A DNA stretch of 64,000 bases. Source: Alkalinema sp. FACHB-956. Its GTDB lineage: Bacteria; Cyanobacteriota; Cyanobacteriia; Leptolyngbyales; Leptolyngbyaceae. Below, one piece after another: positions 42,752 through 52,078 of the stretch. Under the pieces are notes generated by a model that searched no databases, was not told where the DNA came from, and was given only the letters and a program-made list of their open reading frames with translations. The stretch is from NCBI RefSeq assembly GCF_014697025.1, contig NZ_JACJRC010000026.1, positions 1 to 64,000 of the forward strand, read 5' to 3'. How positions within the stretch are numbered: position 1 is the first letter of the stretch; each line of letters starts with the position of its first letter. The translations under genes and the position numbers were made by a program.

Positions 42752-43750
42752 TTACCGCACAGCATCCCCTCGACGGTATTCAGCCGTAATGTCATCTAAT
42801 TTTTGTTTCAAGCTTTCATCCAATTTGACTTCGATCGCTTTCAAACTATCGGTCAATTGCTCAGGACGACTCGCCCCAATAATCGGAGCCGTAATCACCG
42901 GATTTGCGAGTACCCAAGCTAGAGAAAGCGTCGTCAACGACAAACCAGCCGCATCTGCAACCGTTCGGAGTTCTTCCACGGTATTGAATTCACGATCGTG
43001 CCAATAGCGGTCTTGATAGCGTTCTGCTGCCGCACCGAGCGTAAATCGAGTGCCTGGAGTGGGTGCACCGGCTCGATGATGCTTACCGGTCAAAAGTCCG
43101 CCTGCTAATGGATTGTAGGGAATTACGCCCAAGCCTTCTTCCTGAGCCAGCGGCAACAACTCTCGCTCAATTTCACGAAACAGTAAGTTATAGCGCGGCT
43201 GAATCGAAACAAAGCGCGTCAGATTGCGAACCTCTGCCCGACCCAAAGCGCGACTCAACCGATACGCCAGAAAGTTAGAAACGCCGATGTAGCGTGCTTT
43301 TCCCGATCGAACAATAATGTCCAATGCCTCTAGAGTTTCATCAAGGGGTGTTGAAACATCATCCCAGTGGAGTTGGTACAGATCCACATAATCGGTGTTC
43401 AAGCGACGCAGAGAAGCTTCGATCGCATCGAGAAGATGTTTACGAGAAGCCCCCTGATCCCAAGGTGCAGTTCCCACTCGTCCAACGGCTTTCGTTGCCA
43501 GAATAAACTGATCCCGTTTGCCCTGTAGCCAACGCCCCACAATTTCTTCTGTCCGTCCAACCGTTTCCAGGCTACCTCCCAATGGGTAAACATCCGCCGT
43601 ATCGAGGAAGTTGATACCCGCTTCCGCAGCCGTATCTAGAATTTGCTGGGAGGTCGCTTCATCCGTCTGTAAGCCAAAGGTCATTGTCCCCAGAACGAGA
43701 CGAGAGATGGTTAATCCAGTATTGCCGAATGTAGTGGTTGGTAGTGTCAT
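42752..43750 (-). CDS. Aldo/keto reductase
   Basis: A 332-residue NADPH-dependent aldo/keto reductase. The tetrad is visible as Asp/Tyr in FLDTADVYP, Lys in LATKAVG and His in YQLHWDD. The C-terminal cofactor-binding region contains APIIGASRPEQL. It is related to, but clearly distinct from, the one at 12715. It is the first gene of a unit continuing into the HAD hydrolase and perhaps the ABC exporter. A role in reducing aldehydes from desulfonation is inferred from location only. Confidence 0.92.
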   Translation of the reverse strand: MTLPTTTFGNTGLTISRLVLGTMTFGLQTDEATSQQILDTAAEAGINFLDTADVYPLGGSLETVGRTEEIVGRWLQGKRDQFILATKAVGRVGTAPWDQGASRKHLLDAIEASLRRLNTDYVDLYQLHWDDVSTPLDETLEALDIIVRSGKARYIGVSNFLAYRLSRALGRAEVRNLTRFVSIQPRYNLLFREIERELLPLAQEEGLGVIPYNPLAGGLLTGKHHRAGAPTPGTRFTLGAAAERYQDRYWHDREFNTVEELRTVADAAGLSLTTLSLAWVLANPVITAPIIGASRPEQLTDSLKAIEVKLDESLKQKLDDITAEYRRGDAVR

Positions 43751-43972
43751 AAATTCTGTTGAGGAATTTTGTTGAGGAATTCTGTTGAGGACTCTGATTC
43801 TGTTGGAAATCTGGACAAGGATTCCGGTGGAAACCTATTGCTCCCACCGGAAACTGTTAGTCGTTTTAGTCGTTTTAGTCGTTGCTCCAGGAACCGTTGC
43901 TTTGGCAAGACAGGACTTCGTGGCGCTTCACCAAGTCATCCTTAAGCCATAGCCAATTAAACATTAGCCAAA

Positions 43973-45511
43973 TTAAACATTAGCCAGTGTTTTGTTCGGT
44001 AACGTTGACTCCCCACGGGGCAATTTAGATTCGATCGCCGTTCCCTTGAAGAAGTCAGGATTCGCTTCGGTGTAGAGTCGGTAGGGATTCTCAAACACGT
44101 AAGCTTGGAAGTCTGCTTCAGAAATGACCCCTTCTTCCACCAATTCCCAGCTTTCTGCCAGGGGCAAGGTGATATCAGGCACATCCCAGTGACCCACATC
44201 CGAGGAATAGATGGCGTTAATCTTGGCCCCCAAGGGATTCGCTTTGTCGTTGAAGGCGGCGGCGATCGTACGATCGTCGGATTCAGACCCAAAGAAGAAG
44301 GGATTCACCCAGCGATCGCGAATATCTTCAACACGCTCAATTCCAGCCGCTGCAAAGTCCTCCAGTTCGCTGCCGACGGGTTCACGGCTATAGCGGTTAA
44401 ATGAGGCTCCCAGGACCGTCCGAGTCAGTTCCTCAGGGTTCAGGTCATAGCCCTTTGTGATTTCCCCACCAAAGCGCTCAAACAGTTGGTACAGTTCATT
44501 CGAGTTGGTTAGCGCTGGGTTATAGTTTTGCAGCGCCTTGAGATTGCGTTTGCCGTAGCGATCGACCAAGTGAATATAAACATGGGCACCCCAATCTGCA
44601 CCGCCTTCCAAAAACGCTGCCCGCAGTTTCGGGAAACGCTTCGTCACTCCCCCAAAGAATAGGGCCTTGGCAAAGGCTTGGGAGCCATCGGCAAAGTGAC
44701 CGATGTGGTTATTCATGTAATTGCTAATGGAGGAACGACCTGTCCAGCCTTGGCTGCCGTAGTGGGTTGTAATGGGTACACCCAGTTCCACCACCTTGGC
44801 CCAGAAGGGATCGTAATCATATTCACTATCTAGGCCAAAGAAGTCGATGTAGGAAGCGTATTTAGCAATTTCGGGGAACTGTTCGGCGGGATATTTGTCA
44901 GCGATCGATTTAATGGGTCGCCGTACCCCCCCCGGAATGTTGATGACCTTCAATCCCAGGGTGTTTACTGCGAACTCTAAATCCTCGATCGCTTCTTGGG
45001 GCGTGGTCATGGTGATGCCCGCCACAGGGGTTAAACGATCGCTATACTTGCGATAAATGTCGGCATGGTAGTGATTGATCGCCCGTTGTAACGCCTGACG
45101 ATTTTCGGGTTTTGCGCCACCGGCAGCTAAGGCGTTGTTGGGAAACAGGACGGAATAATCTGAACCCTGTTCTGCCTGACGTTCATAGAGTAACTCCGGT
45201 AGCGTATAGGTTGCTAGATCCAACGTGTTGCGGGTTACCCGTGCCCACCAGGGCGATCGGAGGGTGCGATAGTATTGGCGTTCCTCTGGCGTTTGCTGAT
45301 ACCAATCTTTACCATCTGCCTTAGAATTCAGGCGATAGTTCTCAGCTTTGCGTAATTCATCCACCAGATGGGATCCGCCATAATGGGCAATATAGTCCTC
45401 AAACGCAGGCGTAAAATCATTGGTGTGCACATCCGTATCAATCACGGGATAATCAAGATTGGTGCGGATAGCAGCAGAACGGGAAGTATTCAAGCGGCTA
45501 GATTCAACCAT
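43973..45511 (-). CDS. Amidohydrolase-family protein (Amidohydro_2 / ACMSD-like)
   Basis: A 512-residue metal-dependent TIM-barrel hydrolase or decarboxylase. The N-terminal metal motif is VIDTDVHT (Asp27, His29), a later His is in PITTHYGSQG, and the C-terminal catalytic Asp is in IYSSDVGHWD. It matches large amidohydrolases related to aminocarboxymuconate-semialdehyde decarboxylase. ATG 45511 is chosen over GTG 45547 because GGAG lies 9 bases upstream. It follows the DszA-like monooxygenase gene on the same strand, after a 259-bp repeat-containing spacer. It could process a ring-cleavage or desulfurised product; substrate unknown. Confidence 0.8.
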   Translation of the reverse strand: MVESSRLNTSRSAAIRTNLDYPVIDTDVHTNDFTPAFEDYIAHYGGSHLVDELRKAENYRLNSKADGKDWYQQTPEERQYYRTLRSPWWARVTRNTLDLATYTLPELLYERQAEQGSDYSVLFPNNALAAGGAKPENRQALQRAINHYHADIYRKYSDRLTPVAGITMTTPQEAIEDLEFAVNTLGLKVINIPGGVRRPIKSIADKYPAEQFPEIAKYASYIDFFGLDSEYDYDPFWAKVVELGVPITTHYGSQGWTGRSSISNYMNNHIGHFADGSQAFAKALFFGGVTKRFPKLRAAFLEGGADWGAHVYIHLVDRYGKRNLKALQNYNPALTNSNELYQLFERFGGEITKGYDLNPEELTRTVLGASFNRYSREPVGSELEDFAAAGIERVEDIRDRWVNPFFFGSESDDRTIAAAFNDKANPLGAKINAIYSSDVGHWDVPDITLPLAESWELVEEGVISEADFQAYVFENPYRLYTEANPDFFKGTAIESKLPRGESTLPNKTLANV

Positions 45512-45770
45512 GGTAGGTGTCTCCAAAAGTACAGTATTTCCCAGCACCTAGATTGACTAGGGACTAGATGGGCTCTGATCTGGGGTGATCTAGATCTGGG
45601 GCGATCTGGATCTGGGGTGACCAGCGGGGGTATCGAATGTAGCCCTCAAATGTGGCCATCGAATGTGACGAGCGAACCATTTGGTATGGTTAGGTTTTCT
45701 GCTTGTGCAAAAGAGTGAAATACAGGATGGGGTTGGATTTCACCCATGACTAGCCATACCAAAGCCTTTG

Positions 45771-47135
45771 CTATACGGCGACTAATTGCTTCTGCGATCG
45801 CGCAATTGCCAGTTGATTGTCTGGCCGCCGTAGACCGAGGTTTTCCCGCAGCGTCTTGCCTTCATACTCAGTCCGAAATAGGCCGCGCTTTTGTAACACG
45901 GGAATCACCAGGTTAACGAAATCCTCTAAGCCTGTGGGTAGGATCGGCGGCATGATGTTAAATCCATCCGCTGCACCGTTGTTAAACCATTCTTCTAACT
46001 GGTCTGCAATCCCTTCAGGAGTTCCGATAATAGTACGATGGCCTCGGGCGGTAGCCAGTGCCAGATACAACTGACGCAGGGTAAGATTTCCGCGTGTTGC
46101 TAGATCCGCGACTAATTTCAGCCGACTCTTATTGTTGTTAGTGTCGTTGGGAAGTTCTGGTGCAGGATCATCTAGGGAATATTGGGTTAAATTAACCCCT
46201 TTGTAATACTGCCTCAAAATGCCCCAGGCAACCTCATCATGGATTAAGGATTGCAGAAATTCGTATTTCTCTTGGGCTTCTGCTTCCGTGCGACCAATGA
46301 TTGGAAAAGCACCGGGCATAATTTTCAGATCATCCGGCGATCGGCCATATTGGGCTAATCGACCCTTAACATCTGCATAAAATGCCTGGGCATCTTCTAG
46401 GGTTTGATTGGCTGTGAAAATCACTTCAGCAGTCCGTGCCGCCAAATCTCGCCCTGCTTCGGACGCTCCTGCTTGCACAATTACCGGATATCCCTGGGGG
46501 GGACGACCCACGTTCAGGGGCCCTTTGACAGAAAAATGTTTGCCTTGATGGTTGAGGATGTGGAGTTTCTCCGGCTCAAAATAGATCCCTGACTCCCGAT
46601 CGCGAATGAACGCATCATCTTCCCAACTATCCCAGAGCCCTTTCACCACTTCCACAAACTCTTCAGCCCGCTCATACCGCTGACTATGTTCTGGATGGTG
46701 CGCGAGTCCAAAGTTGGCCGCCGCATTTTCATTCCCAGTGGTCACCACATTCCACCCAGCGCGCCCGTTGCTGAGATAGTCCAACGAAGCAAACTTCCGG
46801 GCTAGGGTATAGGGATCTTCATAGGTAGTGGACGCCGTGGCGATAAACCCAATCCGCTCCGTGACTGCCGAAAGCGCCGAGAAGAGCGTCACGGGTTCAA
46901 AATGGACAATCTTACCATTTCGACTTTGGCTTTCAGGAGCCCCACCCCAAACACCAGGACTATCGGCCAGAAACACCGCATCAAACAACCCTCGTTCAGC
47001 CGTTTGAGCAATGTGTTTGTAGTGGGCAAAGTTTAATCCAGCATCAATTTGGGCATCGGGATGTCGCCATGCCGAAACATGATGGCCTGTGGCTTGAATA
47101 AATGCCCCTAAACGCAACTGACGTAGCTTACTCAT
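45771..47135 (-). CDS. NtaA/SnaA/DszA-family FMN-dependent monooxygenase
   Basis: A 454-residue two-component flavin monooxygenase of the LLM class, group of DszA (dibenzothiophene sulfone), SnaA (pristinamycin) and NtaA (nitrilotriacetate). Family segments are HVSAWRHPDAQIDAGLNF near the start, ARKFASLDYLSNGRAGWNVV (about 112-131), YPVIVQAGASEAGRDLAA and a C-terminal NIMPPILPTGLEDFV. It needs FMNH2 from a separate reductase, and none is intact here. An inverted repeat (47315) and a 15-bp repeat array lie upstream. A C-S bond cleaving role fits the neighbourhood; the exact substrate is not identifiable. Confidence 0.92.
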   Translation of the reverse strand: MSKLRQLRLGAFIQATGHHVSAWRHPDAQIDAGLNFAHYKHIAQTAERGLFDAVFLADSPGVWGGAPESQSRNGKIVHFEPVTLFSALSAVTERIGFIATASTTYEDPYTLARKFASLDYLSNGRAGWNVVTTGNENAAANFGLAHHPEHSQRYERAEEFVEVVKGLWDSWEDDAFIRDRESGIYFEPEKLHILNHQGKHFSVKGPLNVGRPPQGYPVIVQAGASEAGRDLAARTAEVIFTANQTLEDAQAFYADVKGRLAQYGRSPDDLKIMPGAFPIIGRTEAEAQEKYEFLQSLIHDEVAWGILRQYYKGVNLTQYSLDDPAPELPNDTNNNKSRLKLVADLATRGNLTLRQLYLALATARGHRTIIGTPEGIADQLEEWFNNGAADGFNIMPPILPTGLEDFVNLVIPVLQKRGLFRTEYEGKTLRENLGLRRPDNQLAIARSQKQLVAV

Positions 47136-47227
47136 GTTCTTTGACGTTATTTTTCACGGTGCTGTACAAAAACAGAATCGCTAGCCTGGTCAACTATCTG
47201 TAGCCTGTAGCGATGACTTTCGTAGTG

Positions 47228-47280
47228 CTGATTCTCGTAACACTGATTCTCGTAACGCTGATTCTCGTAACGCTGATTTC
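47228..47280. repeat. 15-bp tandem repeat, 3.5 copies
   Basis: CTGATTCTCGTAACG units start at 47228, 47243, 47258 and (partial) 47273, with one mismatch in the first copy. They lie about 100 bases upstream of the DszA-like gene. Confidence 0.92.
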
Positions 47281-47314
47281 TGTAGTGATCGCTTAAGTAG
47301 CTACACACTAATTA

Positions 47315-47327
47315 TTAGATAGTCTAA
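47315..47327. promoter_or_regulatory. TTAGA-TAG-TCTAA dyad, putative MarR-type operator
   Basis: Perfect 5-bp arms TTAGA (47315-47319) and TCTAA (47323-47327) with a 3-base spacer, inside an AT-rich region upstream of the monooxygenase gene. The same core with longer arms occurs at 53239-53261 in front of the operon encoding the MarR protein. Confidence 0.45.
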
Positions 47328-47524
47328 CTTTATAGAAAGCCAATCACCTTGTCAATCCTAAATATTTTATTTTAGTGATATTAAAAACTTGTTTATGTTG
47401 CTTAGTTTTTGCAGTTTTAACATCTGTAGAAATGTTTTTTATATTGCAATTAGCACGTGTTAGATTCTATTGAATCGATATTGTATTGATGGGTCAAGGA
47501 AGATCGATTTAACATATAAATCCG

Positions 47525-47552
47525 AATAAAAAAGCCTCCAAATTTGGAGGCT
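47525..47552 (-). terminator. Rho-independent terminator of ssuBC
   Basis: The perfect 20-bp palindrome AGCCTCCAAATTTGGAGGCT (47533-47552) is followed, on the minus strand, by a run of T residues (AATAAAAA on the plus strand). It lies about 100 bases beyond the ssuC stop codon. Confidence 0.88.
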
Positions 47553-47648
47553 GAGAGAGGATAGTAAGGCTAAAGAAAGCACTTAATTGATCTTGATTTT
47601 ACGACATCCTTGAACCAGCTTTTGACTAGTCTACTACCAGGATAAAGT

Positions 47649-48485
47649 CTATGACTTTTGGTAGTTAGGATGCCAACGTAACCAAGAACGTTCCAAATAT
47701 CTAGCAACACTATCTGCTAGTTTTCCAAATAGAGCATACATGACGATCGCAAGAACAATCACATCCGTTTGCATAAATTCCCTTGCATTAGTTGCCATAT
47801 AACCGATGCCGGAATCTGCAGCGATCGTTTCAGCTACAATCAGAGTAAGCCACATAATGCCAAGGGAAAACCTGACACCCACAAGGATGGATGACATAGC
47901 TCCTGGAAGAATAATTTTCCAGAATAACTGCCAAGCATTTAAACCATAAACACGACCCATCTCAATCAAACCAGGATCAACTTGCCGAATGCCATGGAAG
48001 GTGTTTAGGTAAAGTGGGAACATAACCCCTAGGGAAACTAGAAATAACCGAGCTTCATCACCGATTCCAAACCATAGAATCACCAAAGGTAAAAGTGCAA
48101 GGTTAGGAATCGTCCGCAACATTTGCAGGGTGGTATCAAACAGCGACTCTGAAACCCGTGAGATTCCGTTAATAATACCTAGGGTAAACCCAATTCCGCC
48201 GCCAATAATAAAGCCACTAATTGCCCGTAGGGAACTAATGCCTATATTTCTGGGCAGTTCACCAGATTGAGTCAGCTTAATCGCTGCTGTCACAACACTA
48301 AGGGGGGCTGGAAGAACCTGTGGAGGAATAACCCCCATGACTGCAAGCAATTGCCAAAGCAAAAGAACAGTAATGGGAAATATCCAGGGTAGGAAAACTT
48401 TAACCTTAGGGTGCTCCAAGTTAATTTGAGGCTTTTCCTGAGAGTAATGCTTCCTTAAAGAAGCTTTGATTCTGAAGGTACTCAT
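47649..48485 (-). CDS. ssuC: Aliphatic sulfonate-type ABC transporter permease
   Basis: A 278-residue permease of the SsuC group. Hydrophobic segments start near residue 30 (VFLPWIFPITVLLLWQLLAV). The EAA-type loop MGRVYGLNAWQLFWKIILPGA is near 176-196, and GIGYMATNAREFMQTDVIVLAI is near the C-terminus. It lies 141 bases after the ATPase gene and ends at a strong terminator. No binding-protein gene is in this unit, so one of the orphan SsuA proteins (17757 or 33557) probably serves it. Confidence 0.9.
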   Translation of the reverse strand: MSTFRIKASLRKHYSQEKPQINLEHPKVKVFLPWIFPITVLLLWQLLAVMGVIPPQVLPAPLSVVTAAIKLTQSGELPRNIGISSLRAISGFIIGGGIGFTLGIINGISRVSESLFDTTLQMLRTIPNLALLPLVILWFGIGDEARLFLVSLGVMFPLYLNTFHGIRQVDPGLIEMGRVYGLNAWQLFWKIILPGAMSSILVGVRFSLGIMWLTLIVAETIAADSGIGYMATNAREFMQTDVIVLAIVMYALFGKLADSVARYLERSWLRWHPNYQKS

Positions 48486-48626
48486 GGAAGTAAAAGAAAC
48501 TCATAGAACGGTAAAATTGCTCGGGAACAACCACTTGTTTCCTTGCTGGGACAGCTTGCGATATACACCCTCTAAGAATCTATTTTCGTAGGCGTACATA
48601 CTTTCCCAATGAACCCCAAATAGGAA

Positions 48627-49400
48627 CTATGCTTGAGCACCCACTAAAGTCTCAACTGAAAGATCATTCTTTCGCATCACTCGTTGCAAAATAATTTCAA
48701 CCGTTGCTGCAAAAGCTGCACTGGCTCGGTGTCTGGGACGAGGTAAGTCAACCGGAATATCCATCACAACTTCACCATGCTCAATTAAAATCACGCGATC
48801 GGCTAAGGCGACAGCTTCTTCAACGTCATGGGTAATCAGAAGTGAAGTAAATTGTTGCTCCTGCCACAGATCTTCTAGCAATTGCTGCATTTCAATCCGA
48901 GTTAACGCATCTAATGCCCCTAAGGGTTCATCCAGCAAAAGTAAGTGAGGTTGGCTAGCCAGAGCTCGAGCGAGGGCGACTCGTTGGCGCTGCCCCCCAG
49001 AGAGCGCAGCAGGCCACTCATTAGCTTTTTCTTCAAGCCCAACGGATTGTAAAACCTGCAAAGCCCGAGGTTGGCTGCCAACTGCGCCCAGTAATCCCAA
49101 CTCAACATTTGCCAAGACCCGTTGCCAGGGCAGCAGTCGAGCATCCTGAAACATCATCCGTACTGTAGGGTTCAGTCTTTGGGTTCGTTGTCCATCTAGT
49201 AAAACACCACCTGCACTTGGTGTTTCTAGACCAGCAATCAGGCGTAGTAGGGTACTTTTACCACACCCACTGCGACCCACGATCGCGACAAATTCTCCTG
49301 GCTTTACCTCCAAATTCAATTCTTTGAGAACGTTATTTGTCCCAAAAGACTTTCCTAACCCTTCAATAACCAGATGTGTTCCAAGACGCTCATAGCTCAT
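48627..49400 (-). CDS. ssuB: Aliphatic sulfonate-type ABC transporter ATP-binding protein
   Basis: A 257-residue ATPase with Walker [10 protein letters not shown] (42-50), Q-loop [12 protein letters not shown], signature LSGGQRQR (133-140), Walker B LLLLDE and D-loop GALD, plus the switch His in [13 protein letters not shown]. The [16 protein letters not shown] stretch is characteristic of SsuB. GAGG lies about 9 bases before ATG. It is the first gene of a two-gene ssuBC unit. Confidence 0.92.
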   Translation of the reverse strand: MSYERLGTHLVIEGLGKSFGTNNVLKELNLEVKPGEFVAIVGRSGCGKSTLLRLIAGLETPSAGGVLLDGQRTQRLNPTVRMMFQDARLLPWQRVLANVELGLLGAVGSQPRALQVLQSVGLEEKANEWPAALSGGQRQRVALARALASQPHLLLLDEPLGALDALTRIEMQQLLEDLWQEQQFTSLLITHDVEEAVALADRVILIEHGEVVMDIPVDLPRPRHRASAAFAATVEIILQRVMRKNDLSVETLVGAQA

Positions 49401-50040
49401 ACCGCAACCTCTAGTGAGAACCCCAGGTGATTAATTATCTTAGTCATAGATTAGCTATAGAGAAATACAATCTAAATCACTAGCACTAATAGAAAAGCTA
49501 ACAGTAAAATATAAATGGGTACGTTTACTGTGAGCCTGTTTCTATCGGATTAGACACCCGTTGATTAGGATGCATCACTCTTAATCCATAACCAAGAAAT
49601 TTTTCACAATACTGTCATAGCCTTTCCTAAAAACTTTATTAATCAAGTGGTCTTTACTAATAAAGCAAGAAGACTAATCAAGTAGAAAGTGGCAATTTCT
49701 ACCCGATGCTTCTCAGTATAGGTGGATGACTTTGCGAACACAAAGTACGTTCAATACTAAATAAAAGTACTTTTTATACAAAATACTGAGTTCGCCCCCA
49801 TCCCCTAGTTACGCTGGTTTTATTAAATTTTTCTAAAAAAATACCCCATCAACACTGGATGAGGTATCAGTATCAGCAAATAGCAAGTACCTGAAGTCGA
49901 TGCCTGCTATCAAGTTTGATTTGGTCTAACCAACATATTTGGGTCGTCACCATACCTTTAGCTAGAAACAGCAAAAGTTAGAGGTTACTAGTTAGAAGTC
50001 ACAAAGATGATTGCCCAAAGATGATTACCTAGGAAAAAGT
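49401..50040. other. AT-rich intergenic region upstream of ssuBC
   Basis: No gene recognised in 640 bases. The right part contains a terminator for the GST gene (49834-49866); the left part should hold the ssuB promoter. I see no clear -35/-10 pair or known activator site. Confidence 0.5.
49834..49866 (-). terminator. Rho-independent terminator downstream of the second GST gene
   Basis: On the minus strand TACCTCATC (49866-49858) pairs with GATGGGGTA (49850-49842) with one wobble and a 7-base loop, followed by seven T. It lies about 175 bases beyond the GST stop. Confidence 0.75.
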
Positions 50041-50724
50041 TTATCTCGAGGTTGAACCGATCGCAACCGAAGATGACACAAACTTAGCATACCGTTCTAT
50101 GTAAAAATCTACAGAATTGGCAATGGATTGAATAGCGGGACGAGCTTCTAATGTCTTCCACCAATGCTGTAATTGAGGGGTATCTTGAGGAATTGTAAAC
50201 TGACGTAAAGATTGAAGGGCTGGAAGGCGCTCAAACCAAGGATAAAACGCTAAATCCACTAAAGTAAGCTGATCCCCAAGCCAGTAAGTTCCATCCCCCG
50301 ATCGTTTCCCAAAGACTTCAGATTCGATGGAGAGTAATGCTTCAGTTAATGCTTGTCTGCCTTGCTCTTGTTCCTCTGTATCCTTACCACGGAGTAACTT
50401 GCCAAAGGCGCTGGTGAAATGGGTATTGGCATAATCAATCCAGATGCGAGCGATCGCCCGCTGACTAGGATGACTCGGGAGTAATGGGGGTTCTGGAAAA
50501 ACCTCCTCTAAGTACTCGTTAATGATGGCAGATTCATAGATTTCTGCATCCCCGTGTTGAAGGGCCGGAACCTTTCCATAGCGGGAAATTTGGGAAAACC
50601 AAGCTGGCTTATTTTGAAGATCGATCTCAGTTAACTCAAAGGGAATCTGCTTTTCTAAGAGCACTAAGCGAGTTCGGTGGGCGTAGGGGCAAGCAGTGGC
50701 ACTATACAGATGAACTTTGCTCAT
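50041..50724 (-). CDS. Glutathione S-transferase family protein with CPYA active site
   Basis: A 227-residue GST, paralogue of the protein at 8839. It shares [35 protein letters not shown] and [15 protein letters not shown]. The N-terminal active site is ACPYAHRTR, a Cys-Pro motif like omega-, lambda- or glutathionyl-hydroquinone-reductase-type GSTs, suggesting thiol transferase or reductive chemistry rather than conjugation. Its partner paralogue lacks this cysteine. It precedes ssuBC on the same strand but has its own terminator, and it follows the arylsulfotransferase-like gene after 107 bases. Confidence 0.9.
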   Translation of the reverse strand: MSKVHLYSATACPYAHRTRLVLLEKQIPFELTEIDLQNKPAWFSQISRYGKVPALQHGDAEIYESAIINEYLEEVFPEPPLLPSHPSQRAIARIWIDYANTHFTSAFGKLLRGKDTEEQEQGRQALTEALLSIESEVFGKRSGDGTYWLGDQLTLVDLAFYPWFERLPALQSLRQFTIPQDTPQLQHWWKTLEARPAIQSIANSVDFYIERYAKFVSSSVAIGSTSR

Positions 50725-50831
50725 GGTGTGATGGGGTTAAAGTTGTGGGATGGGGGTAAAGACGGCTCCGTTAAGAAGCAGTCTGATTTAAAAAGCAGCA
50801 TTAAGACACCGCCTCGTGCAAACAGCCCAGG

Positions 50832-52049
50832 TTATAACCAAGTAATTTCTTCCCGAAGATAGCGCAGGGCACCAAAAACGGTATTCTCTTCATCTCCCGA
50901 GTGGGGTGGGTCGCCTTCAGCCGTCGATCGCGGGTGAAAGTGCGGGTTAATATACTCCCAAACGATATCCCCCTCGGGTGTGATTTCAAAGAATCGACCG
51001 CAATCTCCTTCCGTAATGAGTGTATTGCCGTTGGATAGGCGCTGAACCCCAGCAAAATTAGGACTAAAAAAGGAAGAGGGCCGTCGATCGTGATATTCCC
51101 AGACAATGGTTTGCGTTAGGCGATCGACTTCAATCACCCGGGAATAATGCTGGAATGGAAACTGGTTTTGGATGCAATGATCAAGAATTAAGAAATGACC
51201 ATTGGGTAGCTCCTGGGGGCGCTGTTGGTGGGTCAAAACTGCTTGCCCCAATTGCCAAACCACTTGACCTGTGGCGCGATCGATAATCGCCATCGTAGAA
51301 TGCTGACCCGAGCTGATCAGAATATGGCCATCGGATAATTCCTGGACAGAATTACCAGCGACCCATTCTAAACAATCCTGGTGACTATGAAGCCAATCCC
51401 TGCCCGAATCAAGGTGCTCATAGGCATACCAACTCCAGACCCGATGCCCCTCCGGTGTGACTTCGTGCAGGACATGCCCATAGATTGCTTCATCGGCGAT
51501 GGAGGTGTCTTGCTCCTGGCTTGGTAGCTTGACGGTAGGTGGTAATTTCTCAATGCAAAATATGAGAAAGTTCCCGTTGCGTAAACAACAGGCATCATAG
51601 TGATGATTGGGATGGCGATATTCCCAAACAACATTTCCCCTACGATCGATTTCAGCAACGACCCCTTCAGACCGACTGTTTTCCACCCCTAGACTCCCCT
51701 GCAAGTCGGAGGAATTGGGGGTTGGCAGCTCATCTGCTGCAACGTTTCTATCTGCCCTAACGGTCCCATTGTAGAAAAGGTTTCCATTGGGGAGGAGAGA
51801 GGCGCAGGAAATCGGCGGATAGGGAAGCTGCCATTCCTGAATCATCCGACCTTTGAGATCAATTAAGTAGACCTCCTGTGCCGACCCAGCGGGGGTAAAC
51901 AGGGTATAACCCGGACATAGGCGGTAGTGATCGAAGGCCCGTAGGCCAGCACCACGACGACGAATCGTATTTTGATCAGCGGTGGAAAAAGAGGGATGAA
52001 TGCTCAGTGGAACGGTTGATGGAACGGTGAGTTGCAATCCAAGGGTCAT
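50832..52049 (-). CDS. Arylsulfotransferase-like (ASST family) beta-propeller protein
   Basis: A 405-residue protein of repeated four-stranded blades. Blade ends show the pattern L-x-NGNxL: SLLPNGNLFYNG, CCLRNGNFLIF, ELSDGHILISSG, ELPNGHFLILDH and RLSNGNTLITEG, each followed by a V-V-W-x-Y/L strand. This is the propeller layout of aryl-sulfate sulfotransferases, which move sulfate between phenols in the periplasm. There is no signal peptide, so it appears cytoplasmic. His residues HHYDACCLRNG and LHSHQDCLEWV could be catalytic, but I cannot align the ASST active-site His. The neighbouring nitroreductase gene lies 29 bases upstream. Confidence 0.75.
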   Translation of the reverse strand: MTLGLQLTVPSTVPLSIHPSFSTADQNTIRRRGAGLRAFDHYRLCPGYTLFTPAGSAQEVYLIDLKGRMIQEWQLPYPPISCASLLPNGNLFYNGTVRADRNVAADELPTPNSSDLQGSLGVENSRSEGVVAEIDRRGNVVWEYRHPNHHYDACCLRNGNFLIFCIEKLPPTVKLPSQEQDTSIADEAIYGHVLHEVTPEGHRVWSWYAYEHLDSGRDWLHSHQDCLEWVAGNSVQELSDGHILISSGQHSTMAIIDRATGQVVWQLGQAVLTHQQRPQELPNGHFLILDHCIQNQFPFQHYSRVIEVDRLTQTIVWEYHDRRPSSFFSPNFAGVQRLSNGNTLITEGDCGRFFEITPEGDIVWEYINPHFHPRSTAEGDPPHSGDEENTVFGALRYLREEITWL

Positions 52050-52078
52050 AGGAAACGTCAGAAGATTAAGAGAGGATG

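Larger units (their letters stand above)
47136..47648. other. Regulatory spacer between the DszA-like gene and ssuC
   Basis: No gene recognised. It holds, from left to right, a 15-bp tandem repeat (47228-47280), a TTAGA-N3-TCTAA dyad (47315-47327), an AT-rich stretch and the terminator of the ssuBC unit (47525-47552). The promoter of the monooxygenase gene must be between the terminator and 47135. Confidence 0.6.

Noticed and set aside
49745-49757. GTA-N7-TAC sequence considered as an NtcA nitrogen-control site
   Set aside because: NtcA sites have 8 bases between GTA and TAC; this has 7 and lies far from the ssuB start.
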